Origin: an uncultured Candidatus Melainabacteria bacterium
GTDB lineage: Bacteria; Cyanobacteriota; Vampirovibrionia; Gastranaerophilales; Gastranaerophilaceae
DNA length: 64,000 nt
Direction: 5' to 3'
NCBI GenBank assembly: GCA_949902595.1
Contig: CATLDC010000005.1
Coordinates: 62,001 to 126,000, forward strand
Made by a program: the position numbers and the translations under genes. The notes below the pieces were generated by a model. It searched no databases. It was not told where the DNA came from and worked only from the letters and a program-made list of their open reading frames with translations. Below are positions 45,265 to 54,400 of this stretch, one piece after another; the stretch's first letter is position 1, and each line of letters opens with the position of its first letter.

Positions 45265-45888
45265 CTACTCGGTTAATACAAACCCGCCTGACGGAACGTT
45301 TTTAAGTTTGTCGCCATCAATTTTTGCGCGCAGGTTTTTGATATATTTGTAAACATAGTCTCTTGGCAAGTCAAGGAGCTTTGCAAGGTCTTTTGCAAAA
45401 ACAGTCTTGCCAACATTATTCAAAAGGTATTCAAACACCATCTGTTCTCTATCTGTCAAAGATTTTCTAAGAACAATCTGAACCTCTTTTTTAGAAGAAG
45501 CAACTTCTTCAGCCTTATCGAGCACGCTCTTGCTGCTTTCAGGTTTAAGCACTGATTTTGCAGGTTTCAATTTAGGAGCAGCCTCTTGTTTAGCGGCTTG
45601 TTCTTTTGTTTTTGAAAGCATATCCTTTTTACTAATTGAGAAAGGAGTATGAGATATCTGGCGTTCTCTTTTGAAAGCTCGTTCAGCAATAGCAGAAAAT
45701 CCGTCTTTCATATTTGCGCTTGTATTGGAAGAAGTGCCTTTTGTCATAACAATATCAACAACGTCATTTGTAGGTTTGCTCTCTTCAACTTCTTTTCCCA
45801 ATCTGGCAGCAAATTCTTCAAGCGTAATTTTTTCCAAAGAACTTCTCCACTGTCTTATCTCTTCCTTCGTCAAATAATTAGGCATCAA
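45265..45888 (-). CDS. C-terminal winged-helix (OmpR/PhoB-like) DNA-binding protein without receiver domain
   Basis: LTDREQMVFEYLLNNVGKTVFAKDLAKLLDLPRDYVYKYIKNLRAKIDGDKLKNVPSGGFVL; 2-nt gap to the DUF262-like gene. Confidence 0.65.
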   Translation of the reverse strand: MMPNYLTKEEIRQWRSSLEKITLEEFAARLGKEVEESKPTNDVVDIVMTKGTSSNTSANMKDGFSAIAERAFKRERQISHTPFSISKKDMLSKTKEQAAKQEAAPKLKPAKSVLKPESSKSVLDKAEEVASSKKEVQIVLRKSLTDREQMVFEYLLNNVGKTVFAKDLAKLLDLPRDYVYKYIKNLRAKIDGDKLKNVPSGGFVLTE

Positions 45889-46015
45889 ATATCTCCTATA
45901 CTAACCTGTGATAGTCTAACTTAATTCCCCTAACGGATTCCTTATTTATAATGTATCACAAAATCTCAAAAAAGAATCAAAATATTTCGCGATGTAAAGA
46001 TTTTTTTTTCAAACC

Positions 46016-46630
46016 TTAATAATCCTGAACGATTCTTCCCGGGAGGTGATTTTGCTGAACAGTGTACAACAAAGATTCTGCGCTTGATTTGTTTTTGAAT
46101 ATACCAACCTGAAGCGTGTAATTATTCGACCCGATGCACTTAACTATCGGGTTTAAACCGCTTCCTGATTCAAGAATAATGTCTTTTGCAACCTTTGCCT
46201 GCTCTGCAGAAGTGTAAGTCCCAACAAAAACCTTGTAAACTACATCCTGCGCCGGAGTCTGTTTCACAGGCTCAACCGGTGTAGGAGCAGATTTCGACTC
46301 CACAGTAACAGCAGCAGGAGAGGTTTCGACATCCTTATGAACTTCTCTTGGCGTGTCATCCGGTTTTGACATCAATTCAGAAAAGCTCCGTCCCTGATCT
46401 TCGTTCTGAATCATTGCGAGCCTGTCATCAACCGTGTTTTTTGTCTCTTCCACAACATCCGGTTCCGGTTTATAGTCACCGATTGAAGTGTCAGCGTTTG
46501 GAAACAGTGACTTTATCAAAAAAGTAAACACAACAAGCATTACGCACAGTGTACCAATAAAGAGCCTGAGCATTGAGTTATCTTTGCGCGCTTCTTTTTT
46601 CATGTATTTTTTATAACCGTGATTTCCCAT
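46016..46630 (-). CDS. SPOR-domain membrane protein
   Basis: N-terminal TM, Pro-rich linker, C-terminal VYKVFVGTYTSAEQAKVAKDIILESGSGLNPIVKCIGSNNYTLQVGIFKNKSSAESLL. Confidence 0.85.
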   Translation of the reverse strand: MGNHGYKKYMKKEARKDNSMLRLFIGTLCVMLVVFTFLIKSLFPNADTSIGDYKPEPDVVEETKNTVDDRLAMIQNEDQGRSFSELMSKPDDTPREVHKDVETSPAAVTVESKSAPTPVEPVKQTPAQDVVYKVFVGTYTSAEQAKVAKDIILESGSGLNPIVKCIGSNNYTLQVGIFKNKSSAESLLYTVQQNHLPGRIVQDY

Positions 46631-46633
46631 TAT

Positions 46634-47191
46634 TTATACTCCACGAACTTTTGTTCCTGCTAATATTATGTCTTCAATTTCTTCTGAATACCGTTTCATA
46701 ACCTCGAGTGCAAACTCTTTGACATCACTTATGCCAAGCTCGCTTGTGAGCCCTGATGCCTTAACCGGAGCACCTTCTGAAAGTATATTCAAGCCGGTAT
46801 GGATAAGAATTGAAGTCATTGACTTTGTTGCAATAGAGACCGACAATTTTCTACCCTCAATCATCAAGTCATCCCCGTTTCTTACAACAAAGACTCCTCT
46901 TTCTTCCAGAAGCTCTTTTATTACGCACATCAGAAGTCTCTGTCTGAAAACGCCCTCAGTAAGTCCGACTCCGAACTGCTCTGTAATAAAGCTCAGCATG
47001 TATTTGCTGTAGATTGGCTCATTATTGATAACGTCTTCAATATCGACCATTTCGGTCAAGTCGACCTTACATTCGCCGCAAAACGCAACAATAGCGTCTC
47101 CCTGAATCTTGAAATTCTTGTAAATCCAGTGCGGTGATAGCTGTGAGCCTATGTATTTAATCTCTTCTTCAATAAATTTGGTTTTAATCAT
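46634..47191 (-). CDS. DUF366 family protein
   Basis: IKYIGSQLSPHWIYKNFKIQGDAIVAFCGECKVDLTEMVDIEDV...SKYMLSFITEQF. Confidence 0.75.
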   Translation of the reverse strand: MIKTKFIEEEIKYIGSQLSPHWIYKNFKIQGDAIVAFCGECKVDLTEMVDIEDVINNEPIYSKYMLSFITEQFGVGLTEGVFRQRLLMCVIKELLEERGVFVVRNGDDLMIEGRKLSVSIATKSMTSILIHTGLNILSEGAPVKASGLTSELGISDVKEFALEVMKRYSEEIEDIILAGTKVRGV

Positions 47192-47856
47192 TTCTCAAAC
47201 AAAATTTCTATATACTTTTCCCCGTGATTTGCAAGCAGCGCCCTTTTCAAGTGTCTGCAAGACTCGCAAACCCCGCAATGTTTTTCTCCTCCCGCATAAC
47301 AACTCCTTACTAATTCAAGCGGAACGGAGTTTTCCATCGCAATTTTTACTATATCATCCTTGGTGTAATTAATCAAGGGTGCTACGACTTTCGGATGCGC
47401 AAGAGTCGAGGTCTCAAAAACTTTTGAGATTTCCGCTCTGAACTCCTCGGTGTTGTCCGGAAAAGTCGCGCCCTCATCTTTATTCGCACCAAAAATTATG
47501 TAATCGTAAGAATATGAATCCGCAAAACAAGCCGCAATGTTAAGAAACAGCCCGTTTCTATTCGGCACCCAGACATTTTGCGCGCTCTCGCTTGTGCCAA
47601 GAGAATCTGTAGGGATTTCGTTCTCTGAAACAAGCGCGGTATGTGTAATTTCCTTTAGCCAATCGAGTTTGATAACTTTGTGTTTGATATTATAATGCTC
47701 ACAAATCTTTTTTGAAGTCTCTATTTCCTGCTTAGCGGATTTTTGACCGTAATCAAAAGTCAGGGCAAGTTCAATATTGTACTTGTCCTTTGCAATCCCG
47801 AGCCCGACAAGAGAGTCCAGCCCGCCGGATAGAAGAATTATGCCTTTTTTACTCAT
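47188..47856 (-). CDS. queC: 7-cyano-7-deazaguanine synthase
   Basis: LLSGGLDSLVGLGIA PP-loop; VPNRNGLFLNIAACFA; SCYAGGEKHCGVCESCRHLKRAL. Confidence 0.96.
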   Translation of the reverse strand: MSKKGIILLSGGLDSLVGLGIAKDKYNIELALTFDYGQKSAKQEIETSKKICEHYNIKHKVIKLDWLKEITHTALVSENEIPTDSLGTSESAQNVWVPNRNGLFLNIAACFADSYSYDYIIFGANKDEGATFPDNTEEFRAEISKVFETSTLAHPKVVAPLINYTKDDIVKIAMENSVPLELVRSCYAGGEKHCGVCESCRHLKRALLANHGEKYIEILFEK

Positions 47857-48779
47857 TGCTCATATTCCTCTATTAAATTTTTAGCCTCAGCTTTCAAAAA
47901 TTCTGAATACGAAGGCAAAGAAATCACCTCGTCCAGAATATCGCGTCCTACAATGTTGTACATTGCAATCAGGGCATTTCTTTTGACCTCATCGTCCTCG
48001 TCTTTGAGCGCTGTTTTAATTAACTCCGGCGCATCCTCGTACTCGCTGTTCATAAGCGCTTCAATCGCGTTGATTCTAACCATTGGCGAAGAATCCTGCA
48101 AAGATTCTCTCAAAACCTTTAAAACCTTTCTGTTGTTGATATTCAGTTTTCCGAGTGCCTCAATAATCTTTTCCTTGAGGAAAGAGAATTTGCCTAAAAA
48201 TCCGTGTTTTCCGTCTATTAAAGCAACCAGCGGGTCAATAGCGCTCGTATCACCGAGGAGTCCGAGTGCAAAAGTTGCGGATTCTTTTACATAAACCGAT
48301 TTTTCGTCCTCGTCTTTTACAACATCAATCAGAGATTCAACTGCAAATCTGTCACCGATTCGACCAAGGGCGTCCGCGCAGGCGAGTCGAATCTTATAGT
48401 TTTCTTTCTTATTATTAAGGCAGTAGAGAAGCGCGCCAACAGTTGATGTGTCTTTGTAATTACAAATCGCCTTTGCGCACATTGCCCTCACATTAACGAG
48501 GCTGTCAGCATCCTCTCCGGAGCTGTTTTTCATAAGAAGCAAGTCCACAAGTATTGAAAGTGTGGAAGCAGCCCTATGTGCGTCTGTCAATCTGATTACC
48601 CCTAGTGTGATTTCAGGGTCATTAACATGGAGCAGGAAATAGTTATATATCTCAACAAGTTCAGTAGAGTCATAAAACTCCTCCAAATTAGCAAGATTCC
48701 GCAGCACATCTGCCGGCGGTTCTTTATTAACTCCACAATTTTCAACTACCTGACTAAAATCTAACACTTTATTCCCCAC
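47853..48779 (-). CDS. HEAT-repeat protein
   Basis: Tandem motifs IRLACADALGRIGDRFAVESLIDVVKDEDEKSVYVKESATFALGLLGDTSAIDPLVALI. Confidence 0.85.
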   Translation of the reverse strand: MGNKVLDFSQVVENCGVNKEPPADVLRNLANLEEFYDSTELVEIYNYFLLHVNDPEITLGVIRLTDAHRAASTLSILVDLLLMKNSSGEDADSLVNVRAMCAKAICNYKDTSTVGALLYCLNNKKENYKIRLACADALGRIGDRFAVESLIDVVKDEDEKSVYVKESATFALGLLGDTSAIDPLVALIDGKHGFLGKFSFLKEKIIEALGKLNINNRKVLKVLRESLQDSSPMVRINAIEALMNSEYEDAPELIKTALKDEDDEVKRNALIAMYNIVGRDILDEVISLPSYSEFLKAEAKNLIEEYEQ

Positions 48780-48885
48780 AAGATAACATTACACTAAAAA
48801 AGCATATTTAGCAATAACCATAAGGCTTTTGGTTAGCAATATATACTAATTTGCTTAATATTTCTTTACAATTTATTTTCAAAAA

Positions 48886-48925
48886 GGCAATTTTCAGAAA
48901 TTGAAATACTTTATATATACATAAG
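48886..48925 (+). promoter_or_regulatory. Shared promoter-like signature, copy 2
   Basis: GGCAATTTTC-N10-ATACTTTATATATACATAAG, 22 nt before the ATG at 48948. Confidence 0.5.
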
Positions 48926-48947
48926 AAGATTTTATAAGGAAGAAATA

Positions 48948-49151
48948 ATGAAAGAACAAGAACTAAACGCTACAATGTCAGTTATCGCAGATCCGGAAAA
49001 GAATGTTTATAAACTTGAAACAAGACAGGACATCGAAGAAATCCAGAGAATTTGCAGAATTTTCGCTATTTCTGAAAAACAAGGAAACAAGCACAGAATG
49101 CTTTCTATCAAGAACCTTGCAACTTTCAGACTTGTTCTTAGCAATAATTAA
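48948..49151 (+). CDS. Small lineage-specific hypothetical protein (67 aa)
   Basis: RBS AAGGAAG; terminator immediately downstream. Confidence 0.65.
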   Translation: MKEQELNATMSVIADPEKNVYKLETRQDIEEIQRICRIFAISEKQGNKHRMLSIKNLATFRLVLSNN

Positions 49152-49160
49152 TCAATCACA

Positions 49161-49196
49161 AAAAAAGGGCTCATCAATCTGATGAGCCCTTTTTTC
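49161..49196 (+). terminator. Rho-independent terminator
   Basis: AAAAAGGGCTCATCAATCTGATGAGCCCTTTTTT. Confidence 0.85.
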
Positions 49197-49207
49197 GACC
49201 TTAATTG

Positions 49208-49276
49208 TTAAGTTTTGTAACAAATAAATCCTTTTGTGAAATTAGATATTTCTGAAATACTTTATATATATGTAAG
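49208..49276 (+). promoter_or_regulatory. Shared promoter-like signature, copy 3
   Basis: TTAAGTTTTGTAACA-N34-ATACTTTATATATATGTAAG; same 49-nt spacing as copy 1; 22 nt before the ATG at 49299. Confidence 0.5.
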
Positions 49277-49298
49277 ATGAAACAAAAGGTATAAGAAG

Positions 49299-49730
49299 AT
49301 GGCAAACACAGCAGCATTATTAGGAAACTTATTAAATACTAAAGCAGACATTAACTACTACACACAGCAATCTGTTTTTTGGAACGCTAAATACGAAGCA
49401 AACAGCGCTAAGTTGCAAGAGCAGGTTAAGTACGAAGAAAAGTGGGAAAAAGCTTTTGATGAAGCTATTGACAACACTAAAGAGCTTAACAAAGGTGGCA
49501 TTAGAGTAGTTGTTAACAACCAGAATGTAATGCTTGCAGACAAATACGCACACGCAAAAGTTAAGCAATATGACGAAGAATTGTCACTTGAGCTTGCTGA
49601 TCTTGATATGGAATACGACACAATGAAAACAATGTACGATACAATGCTTGAAGAATTGAGAGCACAGCAGGAAAGCGAAAAAACAGCTACTTCTACGGCT
49701 GCTCAAGACACAGGCTTGTTACAATCATAA
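49299..49730 (+). CDS. Lineage-specific helical/coiled-coil protein (143 aa)
   Basis: Heptad-like helices: SAKLQEQVKYEEKWEKAFDEAIDNTKEL ... KVKQYDEELSLELADLDMEYDTMKTMYDTMLEELRAQQE; no signal peptide. Confidence 0.65.
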   Translation: MANTAALLGNLLNTKADINYYTQQSVFWNAKYEANSAKLQEQVKYEEKWEKAFDEAIDNTKELNKGGIRVVVNNQNVMLADKYAHAKVKQYDEELSLELADLDMEYDTMKTMYDTMLEELRAQQESEKTATSTAAQDTGLLQS

Positions 49731-49741
49731 GGGCTAACGGT

Positions 49742-50566
49742 CTACTGATAAACCTTAGATGCATTAAACATCAAAGATGCAATTGTCATAGGTCCTACCC
49801 CGCCCGGCACCGGAGATATAAATCCCACAGACGGAGATACAAAATCAAAATCCACATCGCCAGTAAGTTTGCCGTTAGAGTCTCTAAAGATTCCAACGTC
49901 AACCACACAAGAATTTTTCTTAACCATCTTACATCTTACTATTTTTTTACCAACCGCGGATACAACGATATCAGCGGTTTTTATTTTGTCCTCAATATCA
50001 GGAGTGAACGAGTGGCATATTGTAACTGTAGCATTGCGTTTCAAAAGCATCTGAGCCATTGGTTTGCCCACAATATTAGAGCGCCCGATTACGACCGCCT
50101 CTTTGCCTTCTATCGGAATATTGTATTCATCAAGAAGCATTAAAATTCCCTGCGGTGTTGCCGGATAAAAATAAGGTTCAAGTCCGATAGCAAGTCTGCC
50201 GACATTTTCAGGAGTAAACCCGTCAACATCCTTTTTAGGTGAAATCGCAAGCACAACCTTGTTCTTATCAATATGTTCAGGAAGCGGCAGTTGTACAAGA
50301 ATCCCGGTTACATCCTCATCCTGATTCAATTCTTCGATTTTTGCAAGGAGTTCTGTTTCTGTTACCTCTAGTCCAAGTTCGATTACAGTCGATTTTATCC
50401 CGACTTTTTCAGCGGCTTTTTTCTTATTATTCACATAAATTCTGCTCGCCGGATTATCGCCCACCAGAATAACCACAAGGTGCGGTTTGCGCTCAAGTTT
50501 TGCAACTCTTTCCCTGACGCCTTCAAGCACCTTTAGTGATAATGTTTTTCCGTCCAAAATAACCAT
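49742..50566 (-). CDS. folD: Methylenetetrahydrofolate dehydrogenase/cyclohydrolase
   Basis: VGDNPASRIYVNNKKKAAEKVGI, GILVQLPLPEHID, VVIGRSNIVGKPMAQMLL, PVPGGVGPMTIASLM. Confidence 0.97.
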   Translation of the reverse strand: MVILDGKTLSLKVLEGVRERVAKLERKPHLVVILVGDNPASRIYVNNKKKAAEKVGIKSTVIELGLEVTETELLAKIEELNQDEDVTGILVQLPLPEHIDKNKVVLAISPKKDVDGFTPENVGRLAIGLEPYFYPATPQGILMLLDEYNIPIEGKEAVVIGRSNIVGKPMAQMLLKRNATVTICHSFTPDIEDKIKTADIVVSAVGKKIVRCKMVKKNSCVVDVGIFRDSNGKLTGDVDFDFVSPSVGFISPVPGGVGPMTIASLMFNASKVYQ

Positions 50567-51318
50567 TATTTATTCTCCTGCGGAAGGTTCAGGCGGCAAT
50601 AAAAGTGTTCAACCGCTTCGTTTATCAATTTTGAATTTCTATCCGGCGCACCATCTGCGAGTTCTTTATCAAACGGTATTGTGCCGAGGATTTCCAAATC
50701 AGCGTCGCTCAAGAGTTCTGAGACTGCTGTCATATCTTCGTTTCCGACTTTGTTCATAACGACGCCCATCTGGCCGCCGGCTGCGTATTTAGCAGAAAAC
50801 TCGCTTATTCTTTTTGCAAGATTTATTGAATCAACTGTAGGATTTGCAACAATCAGGGTCAAATCAATATCTGTATCAACGAGTTGGTTAAGGTACTTAA
50901 GGTCAAATTCGCAGTCAAAGAGCACGAAGTCGTACCTTTCGATAAGTCTCTGGCATGCATCATTAATCTGGGCAGTAATCGGGCATCTGCAATCTTTTGA
51001 CCCCACAAGCCAGGAGACAATAATATCGACATTCTCATTCAGGCTCACAAGAATATCTTCCATAGCCCACTCAACATACTCGTGTTTAGTCATTCCCTGC
51101 GGGATACCCGTTTTATACTCGTGTTTTCCGCTTCTAATACCGTAGATAGTGTTTCTTATATCCAGCCCGAAGGAATGGCCCAACTCGCCTGTCAAGTCGT
51201 TATCAAAAAGCAGGATTGATTTTTCAGGAAATGTTTCCTGCAATACTTTCAAGAATGCTTTTGTTATACTTGTTTTCCCGCTTCCGCTTTTTCCTGTGAA
51301 TGCTATTTTTATTGTCAT
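50566..51318 (-). CDS. CooC/MinD-type ATPase with CxC motif
   Basis: Deviant Walker A KSGSGKT, IDxD-like LLFDNDLTGELGHSFGL, SKDCRCPI; stop overlaps the folD start. Confidence 0.75.
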   Translation of the reverse strand: MTIKIAFTGKSGSGKTSITKAFLKVLQETFPEKSILLFDNDLTGELGHSFGLDIRNTIYGIRSGKHEYKTGIPQGMTKHEYVEWAMEDILVSLNENVDIIVSWLVGSKDCRCPITAQINDACQRLIERYDFVLFDCEFDLKYLNQLVDTDIDLTLIVANPTVDSINLAKRISEFSAKYAAGGQMGVVMNKVGNEDMTAVSELLSDADLEILGTIPFDKELADGAPDRNSKLINEAVEHFYCRLNLPQENK

Positions 51319-51342
51319 TTAAACCTCTTTTTTTATTCTAGC

Positions 51343-51382
51343 ATAAAAAAAGTGTGCCGGAAGAATCCGGCACACTTTTTGT
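51343..51382. terminator. Terminator of the rpoBC1C2 operon
   Basis: AAAAAAAGTGTGCCGGAAGAATCCGGCACACTTTTTG. Confidence 0.9.
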
Positions 51383-51400
51383 TATATTTCTCCAAAGAAA

Positions 51401-54400
51401 TTATTCTTTATCAGAAGGTTCGCCAACAGACAATTCAGGAGCCCCGAACATACCTTCAATCTCTTCCAAGATAGCAGAAGGTTTGCGAGCCTGATTTCTC
51501 TGTGCAGCTCTCTTTTGAGCTTCTTTATCACGTTCCTCGCTTGCAAAAGAGAGGTGGTGATAACCAGTACCAGCTGGGATAAGACGACCGATAATAACGT
51601 TTTCTTTCAAACCTCTTAGCAAGTCTTTCTTACCGTCTACAGCTGCTTCTGTAAGGATTCTTGTTGTTTCCTGGAATGAAGCTGCTGAGATGAAGCTTTC
51701 AGTGTTCAATGAAGCTTTTGTGATACCGAGTAGCATATATTCGCAAGTTGCTTCCTGACCGCCGTGTTCCTGAACTGCCTTGTTTTCGTTTTCGAATGTC
51801 TGAACTTCAACAAGCTCTCCAGGTAACAGGTTAGTGTCACCAGAGTCAACAACACGAACTTTCTTAGTCATCTGACGAACGATGATTTCGATGTGTTTAT
51901 CCGCAATTTCTACACCTTGTGAGCGGTATACACGTTGAACTTCGTCTACCAAATATTGTTGAGCTTCTTCCGGACCGCAAAGTCTGATAACATCGTGCGG
52001 GTTCAAAGGACCGCTTGTTAAAGGCTGACCTTTTTTGATTTTCTGTTTGTTTTGAACCACGATGCTGGCATCTATTGCGAACTTGATTTCTGTTCTTCCG
52101 CCTTCTTCGGATGCGAGGAACAATCTTGGAACATCGTCTTCGATTTCGATTTCAGCAACACCGTCGTACTCTGCAAGGATTGCGCAGTCTTTTGGTTTTC
52201 TTGCTTCAAGAAGTTCTTCAACTCTCGGAAGACCTTGAACGATATCGCCTGTTTTTTCTCTTTCGAATACGAGTGTTGCAAGCATATCGCCTCTCAGTAC
52301 GAGAGAGCCTTCTTCTACCTGGAGCATTGTACCTGGGCTAATCAAGTATGGACGACCGTTTCTGATTGTTACTGATTTTGCACTTACATCAACAATCTTA
52401 CCTGAAACAGTAGCAGCTTCGCCTGATTCAGCAAGAACTGTATCAAGTTTAATGAAGTCGCCTTTCTTAACATTTGGTTTTGATTTTGTTTCGATAACTG
52501 TTTCAAAGTTAGAGCAGTTAAGAAGCAATCTTCTTGATTCGCTTACATCGCCCTTGATTGAAGCAACACCGTCATTGAGTGCAAGAACTTCTGTTTTTGC
52601 AATAGGAGTCTTGGCATCAATTGTCTGGCCGTTTTCAACGAGCAATTCTGTTTGAAGCGAGTTGTTCATCTTAGAGTTGCCTTCAAGTTCACGACGAACA
52701 ATCAGGGTTTCAAGTACAACAATCTTCAATTCGCCAGACGCGTCAAGTTCAACAAGACCCTTCAAGTGTGACAGGTAGCCCTGCATTTGAAGAACAAGCG
52801 ATGTTCTTGTAAGAGTTGCACCATCAAGGTTTCTAACTCTTGCGCCATCTTTGTACTGCAGCTGGGTTACAGGAACGATATTAATCAATTCATCTGTTGT
52901 ATTAAACTCGATTGACACTTCCTTAGGTTCGATGAACATTGGTTGAACAGGTCTTACAAGAATCTGGATAGGTTTGTCTTCCAATGATTCTTCTTCAAGA
53001 GAAGATGTGTCGATTTCTTCATCCAAATCATCGATATCCAAGTCGTCAAAATCCATTTCCATTATAGTAACAATAGAAGTTTCTTTTGCCTTGATACCCT
53101 TAGCAATAACTGTACCGGCTTCAACAACAGAGCCTTCTTCAACTTTAAGTTCAGATACGCTTGGAAGAGTATGAACTTCACCAGGTCTTACTGTTACTTC
53201 GTGGATAACTTCGTTAAATTCCTTAAATTCAACAATACCGTCGATGTGGCAGTATACGTCTTTAACAACTTCTGTACCAGCTGTTACGAAAGTACCGTTT
53301 TCAACCATTTTCAAAGAAGAGTCTTTGTTAATCTGGTGCACTTCTTCCGGAACAAATACGATGTTACCAGGTTTTGTAACAATCTGGTTGTCATCAACTT
53401 CGATGTCAACGTATTTGATTTCACCAGAAGATGAAACAGAGCACTCATCATCAACGAGTTCGGCAATAATCATACCGTTTTCAACTGTTGTATCAACAGG
53501 AGCTTTAACGATATATTTTTCACCGGTCTTGTCAACTGTCCAGAGTTGTTCTTTCTTAGTCTGTTCAAACTTAGCATTTGCAGGGTTCAAAGAAGCAATT
53601 ACGATTGTAATTTCTTTACCTTGAACAATCTTATTGATTTTATTTTTGCTTGATTTAACAGCTTCAACAACAAGGTCTTCTGCATAACGAACTTCACCAC
53701 CGTGTTCAGAAATCATCAATGTTTCTGCGAGCTTATCGCCTGCCTTAACCTGTTGTTCGTCACTAACAAGAACTTTTGAACCGCCAGGTAAGTTATAAAC
53801 ATCACCGCCAATAATCCAAACAATACCGTTTTTGTTAGCGGTTCTTGAAATGTTACCCTGTCTGTCTTTCTTTTCGTCTGCAACGAAGTCTTCAAACAAT
53901 ACAACACCTGGCATATCAGAGTTAATATCTTTTGTAGCTTTTTCTGTCAAACGACCTGCATCATTAGAGTTTGGTCTGTATTCAGCAAGTTTGAAGTTCT
54001 TTTCAACTTCCATACCGTCTGCAAAGAATACTGTAGCGCCGGCAGGAATATGGTAAGTTGTAGACTTTTTAGCACCCTTAACTTCAATGTCTGCTTCATA
54101 GATAGATACTCTAACAACATCCCCGTGACGGGTTCTGAGTTCTCTTGTTTTAAGCTTAGAAACAACTGTACCAGCTTCTGATGCATGGATTTCTTTTGTT
54201 GCTTCTTTAACACCAACCGCACCACCTGTGTGGAATGTTCTCATTGTAAGCTGTGTACCAGGTTCACCGATTGACTGTGCTGCGATAATACCGATTGCTT
54301 CACCAACATCAACCAATCTCTGAGTTGTAAGAGCCCAGCCGTAACATTTTTGACAAACACCGTATTCAAGTCCGCAAGTCAAACCTGAACGAACCTTCAG

